NCBI GenBank assembly: GCA_003339415.1
Contig: PDHQ01000015.1
Span: forward strand, 62,001 to 126,000
Length of the DNA stretch: 64,000 nucleotides
Source of the DNA: Ophiocordyceps camponoti-saundersi (nom. inval.)
Taxonomy: Eukaryota; Ascomycota; Sordariomycetes; Hypocreales; Ophiocordycipitaceae
Direction: 5' to 3'
Numbering within the stretch: position 1 is the first letter of the stretch; each line of letters starts with the position of its first letter. Position numbers and translations under genes: made by a program. The notes under the pieces were generated by a model, which saw only the letters and a program-made list of their open reading frames with translations, was not told where the DNA came from and searched no databases. Shown piece after piece: positions 43,985 to 56,641 of this stretch.

Positions 43985-44484
43985 GGCGCGACTTTTTTCG
44001 GATTCCCTGTTGTCTAATCCATTGTGAGAGAGTGGTTTGGGAATTTTCGTCAATGAAGAGGGAGTGAGGTGAGATGGCATTTTTCTCGACGCCTGTCTCA
44101 GCTTCGTTCCTTGATATATGTTACGTATGGAAGCATGTATGTATGTATGTATGTGCATCCCCTTCTCGTCCATGGATAACTTTGGCCCCAAGCAGGTGGG
44201 CCACATCATCTTTCTCCCTGCTTCTCTTCCTCGACCGCTCTTCGCTCTCCACTCTCGGCGAAGCTGGATGAACGTTTTAAAGTGCGGCCCCGGAACCCAC
44301 AGTCACAGTCGAGTGCGCACACCTACAGACATATACTCACACACAAACCGTGTACGTCATCCACGTCTTCAATCTTCTTAATGAATGTGTCGGAGCCGGC
44401 TCTTTCTCTGTTCGTTGTCAGGTAGAGAGAGAAAATGATAGGTGAGAGGGCGTTCCTGTTGGGTGACCAGAAGAGCCAATAGAT

Positions 44485-44712
44485 ATGGACTTTTTTCCAA
44501 TTATGTCAGTTCTTGTCACCTTGATGCTCCTTCTTCTTCGTTGTCTTGCCTCTCCGTTTTCTGTACATGTTCCATCTGACTTCTGCCTCCATTATTCTTC
44601 AACCGATGTCCGTCAGTGGAGAGAAGCTGGCAGCGGCCTTATCAAGCAAGTCTCGGTAGCCACTTACAGCGGTGGGAGTAAGAAACATCTGCTCAACTCA
44701 AAGATGAACTAG
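44485..44712 (+). CDS. Possible small secreted protein ORF (weak)
   Basis: 75-codon frame whose first ~22 residues form a leader-like hydrophobic stretch (VLVTLMLLLLRC) with AS before the predicted cleavage site. Only one Cys follows and no family resemblance is seen. Chance ORF or misannotated first exon both remain likely. Confidence 0.18.
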   Translation: MDFFPIMSVLVTLMLLLLRCLASPFSVHVPSDFCLHYSSTDVRQWREAGSGLIKQVSVATYSGGSKKHLLNSKMN

Positions 44713-45283
44713 ATCAGACCATTTCTCGAAAAGATGTAAAGAACAAGTACAACATGAGCCATCGACTACTAATCGCATCTCAGCAAATTGCAATTCAAAG
44801 TCGGTTGCATGCGGGGGACGGATAAGCCGAGACGACGGCTTCACAACTTTGACGGCGTCACAGCCGTTAGTTGTAAAAGACCCTTTACGAGCGGTGCTAT
44901 ATGTGAAGAAACACGTGGGGAGCAATAGGACATAGGTGTAATGATATAGACGCTTCGTCTACAAGTCCGTGGATCCGACAAGTTACCAGCCTGCATCTGG
45001 CAAGTCATATCATCGATTTCACGCCGGATCTTACTTGATATTGGCATCTGAGATAGTTTAACATTGTGAAACGCGTGAGGTTCGTTTTCGTTCGTCACAC
45101 TCAGCTGTTTCAACACTCCCATGGACCACACCTGCTATCAAGACTTGTCCATGGGAACTAATCCGTAGTTCAAGCTGTCTTTATGGCGTCTAAATGACAA
45201 CACGATCCTATTTGTGAAAGCATACAATAACACTCATCCATCATATTCATTCGATAAAAGTAAATAAGAACGTCAATATTACC

Positions 45284-45649
45284 ATGAAAACCTACGTCAT
45301 TATCCTTGAAAACAACGTCACAGTCCAAGACCAGCACGAAATGAAAGCGGATCCAGGTTCAACGAAAAAGCACCTAACAACCATCGTTTCCCCCTCCTCT
45401 CTCACGTCCTACTTCCTCTCGCGCACCGGGGAACTTGTGCGTGTAAAGAAGACCGCGGGGGGGGTTCTTTTGACACTGGATATCGGCTACCCTATAAACT
45501 CCGTCGTACGCCCTTCCAGCATCAACACAAGTGCGTCACTAATCACCATCACCGGCCAATGGGGATTTTTTTTTCCAAGCCTCGAGGTTGAGGGTGAGCC
45601 AGCTGCCGATATCGGAGGGGCCGTGGATGACCGGCACGTTTTTAGTTAG
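45284..45649 (+). CDS. Possible small hypothetical ORF (weak)
   Basis: 121-codon frame with a favourable ATG context (TTACCATGA) and an AT-rich upstream region (GATAAAAG near 45252). No domain, leader or relative recognised; composition is ordinary. Confidence 0.2.
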   Translation: MKTYVIILENNVTVQDQHEMKADPGSTKKHLTTIVSPSSLTSYFLSRTGELVRVKKTAGGVLLTLDIGYPINSVVRPSSINTSASLITITGQWGFFFPSLEVEGEPAADIGGAVDDRHVFS

Positions 45650-47774
45650 CATGGGCTTCTTTTGACAACGGGGGGAGAAAGAGTCCCGAGTATTCAAGTC
45701 GCCGCTTCTACCCGCGGGTAGCAATAGGAGCTCTTTGAGGTCGGTTGTTGCTATAGACTACCAATGTATGTATGTATGCATGATTAGAACATTGACAGGT
45801 TGACAACTAACTTCCAAGCATGTATATACGTCTATAGCTAATCTCGCTCGCCAAGCTCTCCCAACTAACTTGCACCACACAAGGGCAATGACTTGCATAA
45901 AACTTAGCATCAACAAGACACAAAAACCCAAGGTAAAAATAACACTCGTGAACATTTTCTTCTCTCCCACAAAGACCGATAGGGTATTAGCATGAATACA
46001 CGCCCAACATAAGCAATCCTCGATTCCACAACACCTATAAAAAGAAATCCGAAAATTCCAAGGCGGAAAAGGGCACACAAAGACATGACCACGTCCCACC
46101 CAGATAACCACTAAGATATGCCTATCTAGATAGGTAACCTAGCATCATCCCAAAATGTTCCCCGACGAAGAAAAAGAAAAAAGAAAGAAACTTTCCGGCC
46201 GCCAGATTAACAACTCGGCCGTCGAAGTGGGGGACAACCCAAGATCCACGAGCCTATGTAAATCCCCTCTCACCCCCCCTCGATCCTTCGAAAGGTCACA
46301 GGACGCTTTTTGTAAAGAAGAACAGGAAGAATCCACATACATATGTGCATACATAGATAGAAGCTTAAGATGGCCTTATCTCTCCTTTTCATGCACACAT
46401 ACATACATACTCACGTACAATAGTAGATATATCATCATGTACAGTATATGAACAGAGTATCCGTATATCCGCAGCCGATACCGTTATCCAACGGCTGTGG
46501 GTCAGCAAAAGTCCTGCAACCAAGTCTATATACATAATCTTCCTGAGTCCTCGCCCAACTATAATCGTTTCATATATCCGTGCCTACGATATATACGAAG
46601 AACAGCCTACCACGTAAATATCCGCACATATGTATTCTTCTATAATCCGTACTGATCTATCCGTACCTACCCAAGCACGCAAAACACTTACACGCGCGCC
46701 CCAGCCGTCGACATCTTACCTGGCAATGGAGCCTAGACTAGCACGCATGTCATGCCTATTATTCCTCCGTTCCGACGCCCCCACCTTTCCCCCCATCCGA
46801 ACCAATCGGCGCCTCCGACGCGGCCCCTCCCGTGATCGGTCTTCCATGCGGGGGCGGGGACGCAACGTGCCGACTGGAGCCGGCATCCGCATCCGCACCT
46901 TGCCTGTAAAAGCCGACATTCCACACCAGTGTTGCTTTTCTTAAGACTTGATTTATTCCCTCTCTCTAACACGTACTAACAGTTTTCTTTCTTTTTCATC
47001 GTCGTCTTCGCGTCCTCTTCTTTCCCGTCCCTTCCGTTCACGCCCACACCACCACCTCACAGAACCGGCTGTCCTCCTTGTCATGGTCGCCGTCGTCGCC
47101 TCCGTCCGTCTCTGCAAGGGAGGGAGAGAGAGAGAGGGTCAAATGCCGAGAGCATTGCCAAATGCACCAAAAACAAGGTCAATTCAACCATGCATCGTCT
47201 CGATTTGTTCTTCTCTCAATCTGCCAATGCCCTTGCCTAGTCATTGATGCGTTTCCCAACAAATCCGACTCTCGCATTCAACCGCTTCATGCATCTCGTC
47301 TGTCGCTTCATGTCAATGTTGGGCCGTGAAATCATTGCGAAAGAAAAGCCAAGAAACAAAAGAAGAAGAAGAAGGAAGAAGAAGTAGAAGAAGAGTATGA
47401 CGGCCATGACCATTTCAAATGCAAGGCTTTCCCGCGCCCAAACGCCATGAAAAAAAAAGAAAGACAAGTGCCAACACGACGTGCTCAGTCTGCTTGGGAC
47501 TGACGTCCTTTTCGTATCTTCTCATCTCTGTTTTGACGAGGCCCTCAGCCTCTCACGAGACGACTCTTCGGTAACGTATTTTCGGTTTGTTCTGCTTCGC
47601 CTGTGTTTGATTTTTTGTTTTTCTCTTTGCTTTTTCCTCTGTCTTCTCGCTTTCGGCCTGTTCTGGCCAACTGCTCGGTGTGGCTGACGCGCTCAGACCA
47701 CCATACCATCCGTCGTCAGGTGGACACCATGGCTCGGGGCCGCCGGAGAACTGGCTGCCGCGTCTGTGCGGCGA

Positions 47775-49966
47775 CTAGCCCAGAATCACTGTGGCCGTCT
47801 GCGTCTCCGTCGTCCAAGGATATCGGTCGGACATGGTTTGCTTCTGCCCTCGAAACGACATCTCGCTCGTAGGCGTACCAGAGGCAGCTGCCAGTGCCCT
47901 GGCCGTCGTCACCAGAGGCGGGAAGTAGGATGAGGCACCGTCGAGGTGGATCGAGTGCTGCATCGCCGAGCGCTTCTCTTTAGGGAGGGGTCCCTTGTCC
48001 CCTACCGGCTCGGAGTCAGACTTGCACGCGTCGTAGGCCCCGCCTTTTATCGTGCCGTCCGTCATCAAGGGACTCGATTGCTTGGAGCCGAACTACGTCA
48101 CGGCAAAAGTTAGAAACGGTCACTTTGAAGACAACGGAAGCGAGTACGGTAACGTACGAAACAATACTTATTGACGAGCTCCTCGTATGAAGCGCTCGGG
48201 AGAGTAGAATTTGGGGAGTGGGTCCCGCTGGGCGAGGACGAGGCGTCGATGGGCGACTCGGATTCTGCCTTGTCCGTCGTCGCAGTCTCGACGCCGCGGA
48301 CGTTTCTCCTCATGTAGAGCGTATCCTTGTCTTTGCCCGAGTCCTTGGCCGCCTGCATGGCAGCACTAAGAGATGCTCCGAAGTCGTACCGGTTAGAAAA
48401 GGCGACGCCGCTGGGTGATGTCAGGTTGCGGGCGATGTTGTCGCTGGCGAGGTTGGTCGACGACTTGTGCTTGAGACGCAAACCAGCCGTCGGGCCAGAC
48501 TCGCCCAGGTATTCGTGGATGGGCTGATCAAAGTCCATCTTGGCTTCGTGGCCAAACGCATCCAGGGACGGCATGGACACGGGGCGAAGTGAGCTTCCCG
48601 TGTTCGGCCTGCGGCTGTTGCTACGAGGTAGTCCATTGATAGATCGTGATGCGGCTCCTGGAGCTCCGTTCTTGCCCATTTGCGGCACATGCTTCTTCTT
48701 GAAGTCGACCTGGAAATTCGTCGATCCATTGTTGTCCCACAACTCCTGTCCGCTGACCAGGTAGCGAATGCAAAAGTAAAGCGTCTTGGACTCGAGGTTG
48801 ACGACGTCCGAGAGCTTGATGGAAAAGTTGAACCGGTCGAAGCTGGAGGGGCCATCTTGGGACTGGATCTCGTGGCAATACTCGGCACCGATCTCGGACA
48901 CTGTTTTCCAGTAGTCAAAGGTAAAGCGGCAGGTGACGTGCTTTTGGAAAGCCAAGTTGGCAACGGAGACGGAGCCGAGGAGGAACTTGTGGTCAGGGGA
49001 AAGCCACACCCTCTCAAGGCGAACAGGGAGCGCCTTACGCGCGGGGACGTTGAGGGGAAAATTGGTGGCGAGTTCCCACTCGTATGGTGGAGAGCGGACA
49101 CCGGATTTGACCTCGGGGAAGGGATATTCTCCATCGCTCTCGTGATTGTCTATAGGCGAAGACCCGGCACTGACGGCCAGCGGTCGATCGACCTGTAGAA
49201 AGTGGCGGACGTGCTCTAGGTGAGAGTCGAAATGGACGGCCTTTGAGAAGATGGGCGTGCCAGGGACGCTGGAAGGACGACGATGTGAGGGGCGAAGTGC
49301 AGGCCGGACGAGCTCGCCCGACTTTTTGCGCACCATAGGAGGCTTCAACCTCAGGTCCTCGTCCGTATCCTCGTCCGAGCCCGTCGGGGACGTCTCGGCA
49401 GACGATAAGCCGGGGCGATTGGGCTCAGTTGCTGATCGGACATGGCCCGTGACACGGGAGCATTTGGCAGCCAGGCCGTCGAGGGCAGTGGTGCTCAGGC
49501 TCACCCTCATCGGCTCCATCGGCCCCATCGGTTCCGCCGAGGGAGGTGGCGGCGAAGTTGTTCGCGATTGGGGGATCTGGCTGACAGCGTCTCGCAAACT
49601 CCTCATGGAGTCAAGCTCACTGGCAGCGTCTTGGTAGTCGTCGTTGTCATCGTCGTCGTCGTCGTTAACAGGCGAGACGAGTGAAGCGAGGTTTTTTTGG
49701 TCGTCGGAGCGAGGAGACGACCTCGTAGGGCTGAAAGAGTTTGCGGCGGTGTTGCGGTCTGTCTCGGCGCCACGGGCGGCTGAAGAATCGACACATTCAT
49801 TGCGCAGGGTGCCGATGGAGGGTGTGCGACGATGCTTGCTGAGATATGAGGCGGAGTGGGGGAGGGCGGGTCGAGAGCCCGATTGGACCGACGAGCGACG
49901 GCTCGCAAGTGGCGACGTCGAGGCTGACGACGAAGGAGACAGCTGTGAAGGAGGCGTATAAGGCAT
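47775..49966 (-). CDS. Gac1-like glycogen-targeting regulatory subunit of protein phosphatase 1 (CBM21)
   Basis: Targets PP1 to glycogen and related substrates. Exons 49966-48158 and 48092-47775 (intron GTACGT...ACGTAG, phase 0), 708 residues. I start at ATG 49966 (MPYTPPS); the codon two before it in frame is TTG. The N-terminus is Ser/Pro-rich and disordered. A PP1-docking RVxF-type motif, KAVHF, lies at residues 242-246, followed by HLEHVRHFLQ. The CBM21 domain covers about 290-425, from the PPYEWELATNFP stretch through RLERVWLS, CRFTFDYWKTV and the terminal ELWDNNGSTNFQV. The C-terminal exon keeps EELVNKYCFFGS and then a low-complexity tail. Assignment to the Gac1/PIG family is strong; the exact substrate is inferred. 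Confidence 0.92.
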
Positions 49967-50697
49967 CCCCAAGGAGCGGGCGTCCCGTCGGGGGTGTATC
50001 GACGAGACGGGAGAAGAAGTTGGGGAGGGATGACACGCCGCGAGTAGGATAGGTTCGCGGTCGGAGGGGGGAAAGTTAATTCATAGGGATAGAGAGGCTG
50101 GAGGAAAAAGACGACGATGTCAGTAAAGCATGATACGAGGTCGGGTGACGGAGGAGGCGTCTAGATATATGGATGATGGAGATGGTGAAAGCGCACGGAC
50201 GGCTTTCTTCAAAGAACAAGAGGTGAACAGGGTGTGAGAGGTGAGGATAGTGGATATAGGTAAGTAAGGGATGCAAGAGTGTGTGTGTGAGTGTGTGTTT
50301 TATTTTTCCAAGTCGGAGATTTTTTTCCTTCCTTTCCTTGGCCGTTTAGATTTGGGGGGGGGGGGGGTGTATGGCGTGTAGGCGATGAATTTTGGCGTGC
50401 GACGGAGGCAACTTACGGTGCAGTTGGCGGCGGCGATGGCGGCGCAGGGCGAAAGCTTCTAGAGGTAGTTGGGCGGACGAGTAGGAGCAACAAGGAATCC
50501 GACGATGCGGAAGAGGAGGAAGGAAAAGAGGAAGAAAGTATATATGAAGAATAGAGTCGATGAGAAGGAATGCGGAAGATGAGGAGACGTAGAGGATAGG
50601 GAGGCACGTAGAGAGGGGGGGAGAGAGATGGAGATGGATGGCACAGAGAGAGAGAAAAAGAGAGAGGGTTAGAAGGGACAAGGAAGGGGAAAAAACC

Positions 50698-50723
50698 GAT
50701 AAAATAAAATAAAATAAAATAAA
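50698..50723. repeat. (AAAAT)n microsatellite
   Basis: Five consecutive AAAAT-type pentamers in an otherwise purine-rich block. Confidence 0.85.
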
Positions 50724-52106
50724 GAGGTGCGGCAAGGACGACGTCACTAGGGGCAAAGAGGGAAGGGTCCGGGGCTGGAGGGAAGGTTCGTCGTCGAACC
50801 AGTTCCGGGTTGGTCTTGCCTTGAGAGAAGGCGGTGGGGGAAAAAAAAAGGTAGTGGGGAGGAAGGAAGGAGAGGGGGGGCAGAATGAGGAGCGGAGGCG
50901 AGATATCAAGAGACACAGACGGAGACGACACACAAGATTGTTTGTCTCTACGATTGATGAGTCTGTACTCTGCAGTGAGAAGGTGGGAGGAGGGGAGGGG
51001 GAAAAAAAAGATTGTGTTTTAAGTACGGATAGCAGGAAGCAAAAGGTAGTAGTAAAAAAAAACGATCAACACGGAAAGCTTTGAAAGGAAAAGCAAAGCA
51101 CGGACAGATTTGATATGGGTTTTGGGGGGGGTGGTGTTTGGCAAGGCGTTTTTTTTTCCCTCTTTCTCTCCGTGTCTGTCGGTTATCTGGCATTGGATTG
51201 GCAGTCAAGGAGTAAGTGTGTGGAAAAAAAAAAAAAGACTCTGCACCACCCTTTCAACTCAACAAGGCCCGAGCCCCCCCCCCCCCTCCTCTCTCCCCTC
51301 TCCTCTCCCCTACCCTCCATCTCTCTCACTCGTAAATGCCCGGTAGGCAATAGCTAGCAAAACCGCCATCTTGCTTTAGGTACTTGCACTGTAGCGGTAC
51401 CACCTTCGGGATGCAGCCGGCCGTGTCAATGAGAGTGGACAAAGAATAAGAAAGATACGAGTTATAGCTTAGTTGACTCGGCTTTTGCCCATCTTCATAA
51501 ATCATCACCACTTTCCTCCCTGCTTCCCTCCCTCCCTCTCTTTCACACATACATACACGCCCCCTCCCCCTTTTTTTTTCATTCTACACACGTTTTTTTT
51601 TTGTTGCTGTTCAGACCGACAAAGCGGTGGGAAGAAAAGGCATGTTAGAGAGCGCCTCGGCCACGTTAGCCCCGGAGCTAGCGCTCGTTACCTGCTTAGT
51701 ATGTAGCGAGAGGCTCGACGGCCATCGACGATCTTTACTTGGCGTTTCCTATTCGTACATAGCCTCGTGGGTAAAACTTGGGCCTCATCGAGATAAGTGA
51801 GTAGCCGACATCGGCCAGCCGTTTTTTTTTTCTGATTATTTTTGGCAATGGTGGTGTATTCTCATTTTCAATGATTTTCAATGACTCGGATAGACGACAC
51901 GATTGCTCGCTGCCAGGTACGCCAGTGGTAGGAGACGGTCAGCGATACGGCATTGGGGCACAATAAAGGCGTCACTCGCTGATCGCTGTTCCGTTTTGCG
52001 CCACCCCTCCCCTTCTCTCTCTCCCCTCTCTCCCCCCCATTTGCGTGGCCTGCACTTTTGCATTGCATGATAACCGTGTAGTAGCTACTGGATACCTACA
52101 TTACAT

Positions 52107-52132
52107 TGCATACATACATACATACATACATA
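52107..52132. repeat. (CATA)n microsatellite
   Basis: About six CATA units, one of many copies of this tetranucleotide in the window. Confidence 0.85.
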
Positions 52133-53063
52133 GATGGACGCGTCTGCTATCAAGCGTAGGTACGTCTGTACTGTATGTGCATAATCATTTAGGCATATGT
52201 GCATATCTACCTACATCTACGGATATAGACACACACATGCAGGTAGACAGTCTGACAGACAACAACGCCGCCCTCACTCGGCCGAGATTCCCCTTTCCAG
52301 ATACGAAGTTGACATTGGTAAGAAATAGGCAAGGAAATTTCCAGCAGACGAGACGCGCGACAAAGCTAGTAAGCATGAGGGAACTAAACAGAAGCAAAAA
52401 AAAAAGAACAAAAAAAAGCAAAGCCGGCCGCCATGAGCCGCATAGCAAGCCGGTCAGACAACGACCGCGCTAACCTCTTAGATGGGTAAGATCGTCTATC
52501 TACGAACTCCTACAGTTTTGTCAATGTCTATCCGTATTCGTACCGTAATCTCTTACTCGTCCGGTTGTGACACCGCAACTCACGTTCGGAGATATGTACT
52601 CGTATGTGCGTACGGACTATCTTGCCTACCTAGGTAGATGATGTATGTATGTATGTGCATATAGCCGACTGAGCCGGCGAGACAGGACAGAACAGAGAAC
52701 CCTATCAGATGGGAAGATTCATACGAACATGTATGTAGCATGACAGTATCCGTGTGCATGTATGTACATACCTACCTACATACACATTACCACATTACCT
52801 AGGTAGGTAGGTTCCCCATCTCCAATGCCATGCCTTTTTGCCAACCCACCGGTCTGGATAGTCCCGCACCCCGTCTCACCCTCTCACCCTCTGTCCCAGC
52901 ACGCTAACAAACCGTCTGACTGATCTCTACCCCCCCCTCCCTTCTCTGTCTCTCTCTCTCGCATCTCTCTCACCTTCTCAGCCACAAAAAAAGGCCGTGC
53001 ACTCCGAGACGGTGACTGAACTTGGGCGTTTTATTCTCCGGTTGACCGTTTACACATCAAACA

Positions 53064-53090
53064 TCCCATCCATCCATCCATCCATCCATC
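53064..53090. repeat. (CATC)n microsatellite
   Basis: Six or more CATC units. They give a Pro-Ser-Ile-His run in the spurious frame crossing it. Confidence 0.85.
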
Positions 53091-56000
53091 TCTATGTATC
53101 TGGTCCCCCCCCCGCCTCGTCTTGCTCTTCACACTGCCGGCGATCCTGCCGGCCCGTCGTGCTACCCTTCACGTCTCGGGGCGTTTACGCTTGTTCACCG
53201 AAACACTTACGTATATATGTATGTACCAGCGCCGACATAGCCGCCCTTCTTATCGGCGGGAAGAAGGAAAGCCAAGTAAATGATAGAAGAGGTCGTTCCT
53301 TAACTTCAATGCATGTGTGTATGTACATGTGTATACGGATTAGCATAGAGAGATACTTGCAGTGGTGTGTGATGCATTCCGACCCGTCCAAGCAGATAAG
53401 CAATATGCCGCTGGGGCCACATGGATGGGGGGGGGGAAACCCGTCATGGACTTGTCCCCAATTGCCATGCTGCCTCACATACATAGAACCCTATGTATGT
53501 ATGGGCAAAGGCGACATGGCAAACTCTCTGGCTGTACGGATAAGCTTTGCTAGGGATTATCAAGGCACGTTCGCATTCATACCTACCGCCTACTACTCAC
53601 GCACACATACATATGTACATACAACGTCTGCCTTGATTTCTTCCCTGCCCTCCCTTCAACTTACATACTTACTCTACCAACGCACACACATACATACCTA
53701 CATACCTACACATATTCCTCTTTGTCCGCCCATCCATCCATCCCGGTTTTGGTCGATCAAACAATCCTGCCGCAAACCATAGCATCTCAAGTCCCGGCAT
53801 CACCACCTACCGCATGTAGTACATACATACATGCCTGCCTGCCTGCCTGCGCCCTCTCACCAACGAGTTCGTCGTCTGTCTGTCTGTCTAACTGTCTGTC
53901 CTGCCAGGGTAAAACAGAGTCTTACTTGGACACACATCCATACATACACGTACAAAAAAAAAGCATACATGTATGTACATACATATACCCCTATCCTTGA
54001 TCATTCCACGCACCCGAAACCCTGGCACCCAAATCGGCCGATCGTCTCTGTCCCCGGAATCATGTCATCAACTGGGGCAATGAGATTGTAAACGCTCAAC
54101 GAGTTTCAAGCTCATCTCTCGATTTTCTGTTCATTCATGCGGATTTGCCATGCTTTTTCTCCTTTTCTCTCATATTTTTTTTCCCACTCTGCCCATCATT
54201 TACCGCGACGTTTCGAAAAGTCTATGTAAGTGCACACATACATATGACGCACACACTTTTCTTCTCCATCCGTCCCCCCTTATAAATCAAGCCGGGAATC
54301 CGGTAGGGTTTTCTAACGCACACGTACATACATACATATGTGTGTACGGACGGGTTGGATTGAGTCAATGACCGCCAAGTTTCTCTCCCCGTTGTTCGTC
54401 TCAAAGAAACGTATACATGCATATATTATAGGGATACACACATACCTGCCTATCCATGAGCCTGTCTCTCCTTTCAAGACACTTGTGAACCACACACTCA
54501 CACACACACATCATCATAGCGTCGTTGACGGCAATGGAACTGCCGGCTGCATAACCCCGCAGTAGTATGGCATGGTCCTATCGTATGTATGTAGGCCTGC
54601 CGTGACTGACCCATTCATCTACTAGAGCCGTCTTCGTCTGCATGCAAGACGGGAGAGGCCAAGTGATACACATACATAAGAACCCTCTATGTATATCATG
54701 ACGGAGTAATCTACACTTTCTTTCTCCCCCCTCCGCGCAGCGTGTGTCCAATTTAACAGTGACGTACATCTAAAACCATGGCACCAACCATCTTACGACG
54801 TCTTCAGCTTTACGAAAATGCGCTTTAGCGGTAACTGCATGCATCAGTCGACCATCTAGTATTAAAAGACTCATCTTATCAGATAATGCCATCGCCCTCA
54901 CACGACTTTAGAGTTACCAGGCAACCTACTGTAACGTTATACAAGCATCATGCTGACTCAGGCTCGCAGCCGTTTACATGCTATTGAAGCTTATTTCTTG
55001 ACATCCTGAGCTATTTCTTCCCATATAAGTCAAGCACGTATAACGCTCAAGGAGGAGTAATCCTGGGTCATTGTCAAGGGACTAGCAAAGAATGCCCCGT
55101 TGCTGTGAGAGACAATCAACCCGTGCCGAGATGCTGAGGAAGCCGCAGCAAGGCGTACGGAACAGGTACCCAGCTACACCACGTCTTTCCTCTCATATCC
55201 GTATGTATTTCTTCCGTTGTTGCTTTTCTCCCCGTTGGCCCTTGGACCGATCCCTGAGTGACAGCCTTGCCGTTTGTGATCGTGAGACTTGTCGTAAGAG
55301 TTGGTAGACTAGACGTCTGAGTCATTGATCCGAATGGCATACAAGGGCTAGACCTTGACAATTATGCATAAAGTCTCAGTCTATAGGTACCTGCAAGAGT
55401 CAGTGATGATGCTCGAGGCTGATTTCCCGGTCTAAGCCTCATTGTTCCCCCGACCCCGAACTCTGATGACGGGTTTCAAGACGATGTTGTTTTTTTACGA
55501 GAGAGAGCTACGGGTCTTCTTTACCTGTAGTACATATTTGACGCAGCTTCGGCTGACCGATTTCTTAAACATGGCCTCATAAGAACCAATTTGCATAGAA
55601 GTAAGTGAAGAAATACAAAGAGGCAGGCACCTTGGTTCATGATACAGAAGGGTTCTTGGGCGGTGTTCAGCTTGGAGAGGGCATCTATGCTTCCGCCAAA
55701 GTTAAGGGATGGAAACCAGCTTCAGCTTCGTCCTCAGAAGTCTTACCTCTGGGTCAACTAAAAGGGCTAACCTTTACTTTTTTTGAAGTCGTCTCGCTAT
55801 TTACGCCAAGGCTAGGGACTTCGACAACGTGGCGAAAGTATGGATGCCAAACGATTTGATCGATAGCGTAAATTGTCACCATTGCAAGATAACGGAATAT
55901 ATTAAGAATCAAGGATTAGACAGTGAAAAAACGGTGGTCATATCATTTATAGATGGAAAAACGACGTCCAAGGTTCAGATGCTGATACATTCAGGGCTAC

Positions 56001-56441
56001 TTAATTATGGTGGCGTCGACCTTGGATTAAAGACTCAACTTTAGGATCAAAGTCGAATTCACTCACAGCCAAACGCCAAATGGGGATAGGTTGAGAAACA
56101 TACGGGATGATCCTGTCAAAGAAGCGGCAAAGAAGTTCATCGCTGCCCTGGACAACCCAGAGTTGACAAAGCTAAATTCTCAACTAAAGGAAAAGCAAGC
56201 CGCCTTGAATAAGTCGAAAGATGGGCGGCAAAACGAGGCTGAAGTGAAGAAGCTCGAATCATCCAAGTCAGATCTCGAAGCGACAATCAAGCGAAAAGAA
56301 GGACCCGTAACCTTGGCTCGACTAAAGCTTCGTAATTTGCTATCCAAGATATCAGACTTCCCATCATACGCTACTACGCCTTAGAAGAGTACGCAGATGA
56401 GGTCACCCAGTCTACGACGGGCGGAGGCGAATACGACAGTG

Positions 56442-56512
56442 AAAGCGGATCAGAAAGCGAAAGCGAATCCGAAAGTGAATCCGAAAGCGAGAGTGAGAGC
56501 GATGACGATAAA
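56442..56512 (+). repeat. Ser-Glu codon repeat
   Basis: Degenerate AGY-GAR/TCC-GAA hexamer repeats encode alternating Ser and Glu in the last open frame of the decayed locus. Confidence 0.75.
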
Positions 56513-56557
56513 GAGACGGCGAAGAAGGAACAGACAGATAGGGAAGATCAAATCCCT

Positions 56558-56641
56558 GGCGGTACTAGACAGATCCGCGGCGGTGTTAGACAAATCTACG
56601 GCGGTGCCAGACGATTCGACGGCGGCACTAGACTATCCTTT
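56558..56641 (+). repeat. Four 21-bp tandem repeats
   Basis: Units at 56558-56578, 56579-56599, 56600-56620 and 56621-56641. Each starts GGCGG and encodes GG-x-R plus three variable residues. Divergence between units is mostly in wobble and linker positions. Confidence 0.85.

Larger units (their letters stand above)
43985..47774. other. Intergenic, 3.8 kb
   Basis: No gene I can firmly support. It contains GTAT/CATA tracts (44138-44155, 45765-45780, 46393-46412), a purine/pyrimidine-skewed stretch with GAA repeats near 47360-47395 and T-rich sequence near 47605-47640. Two weak small ORFs are listed separately. Confidence 0.45.
49967..55529. other. Intergenic, 5.5 kb, low-complexity
   Basis: No supported gene. 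Purine- or pyrimidine-skewed tracts are frequent near 50080-51000 and 51240-51330. Other repeats: G run 50354-50367, A/T-rich pentamers 50698-50723, CATA tract 52107-52132, CATC tract 53064-53090, TGCC tract near 53830-53850 and many TACATA/ACCTAGGT elements. Long frames here (such as 52997-53782) are driven by these repeats. The first kilobase may include leader exons of the Gac1-like gene. Confidence 0.5.

Noticed and set aside
52997..53782. 261-codon open frame
   Set aside because: It runs through CATC, CATA and C tracts; the translation is repeat-driven (Pro-Ser-Ile-His, Tyr-Ile-His-Thr), with no domain and no splice context.
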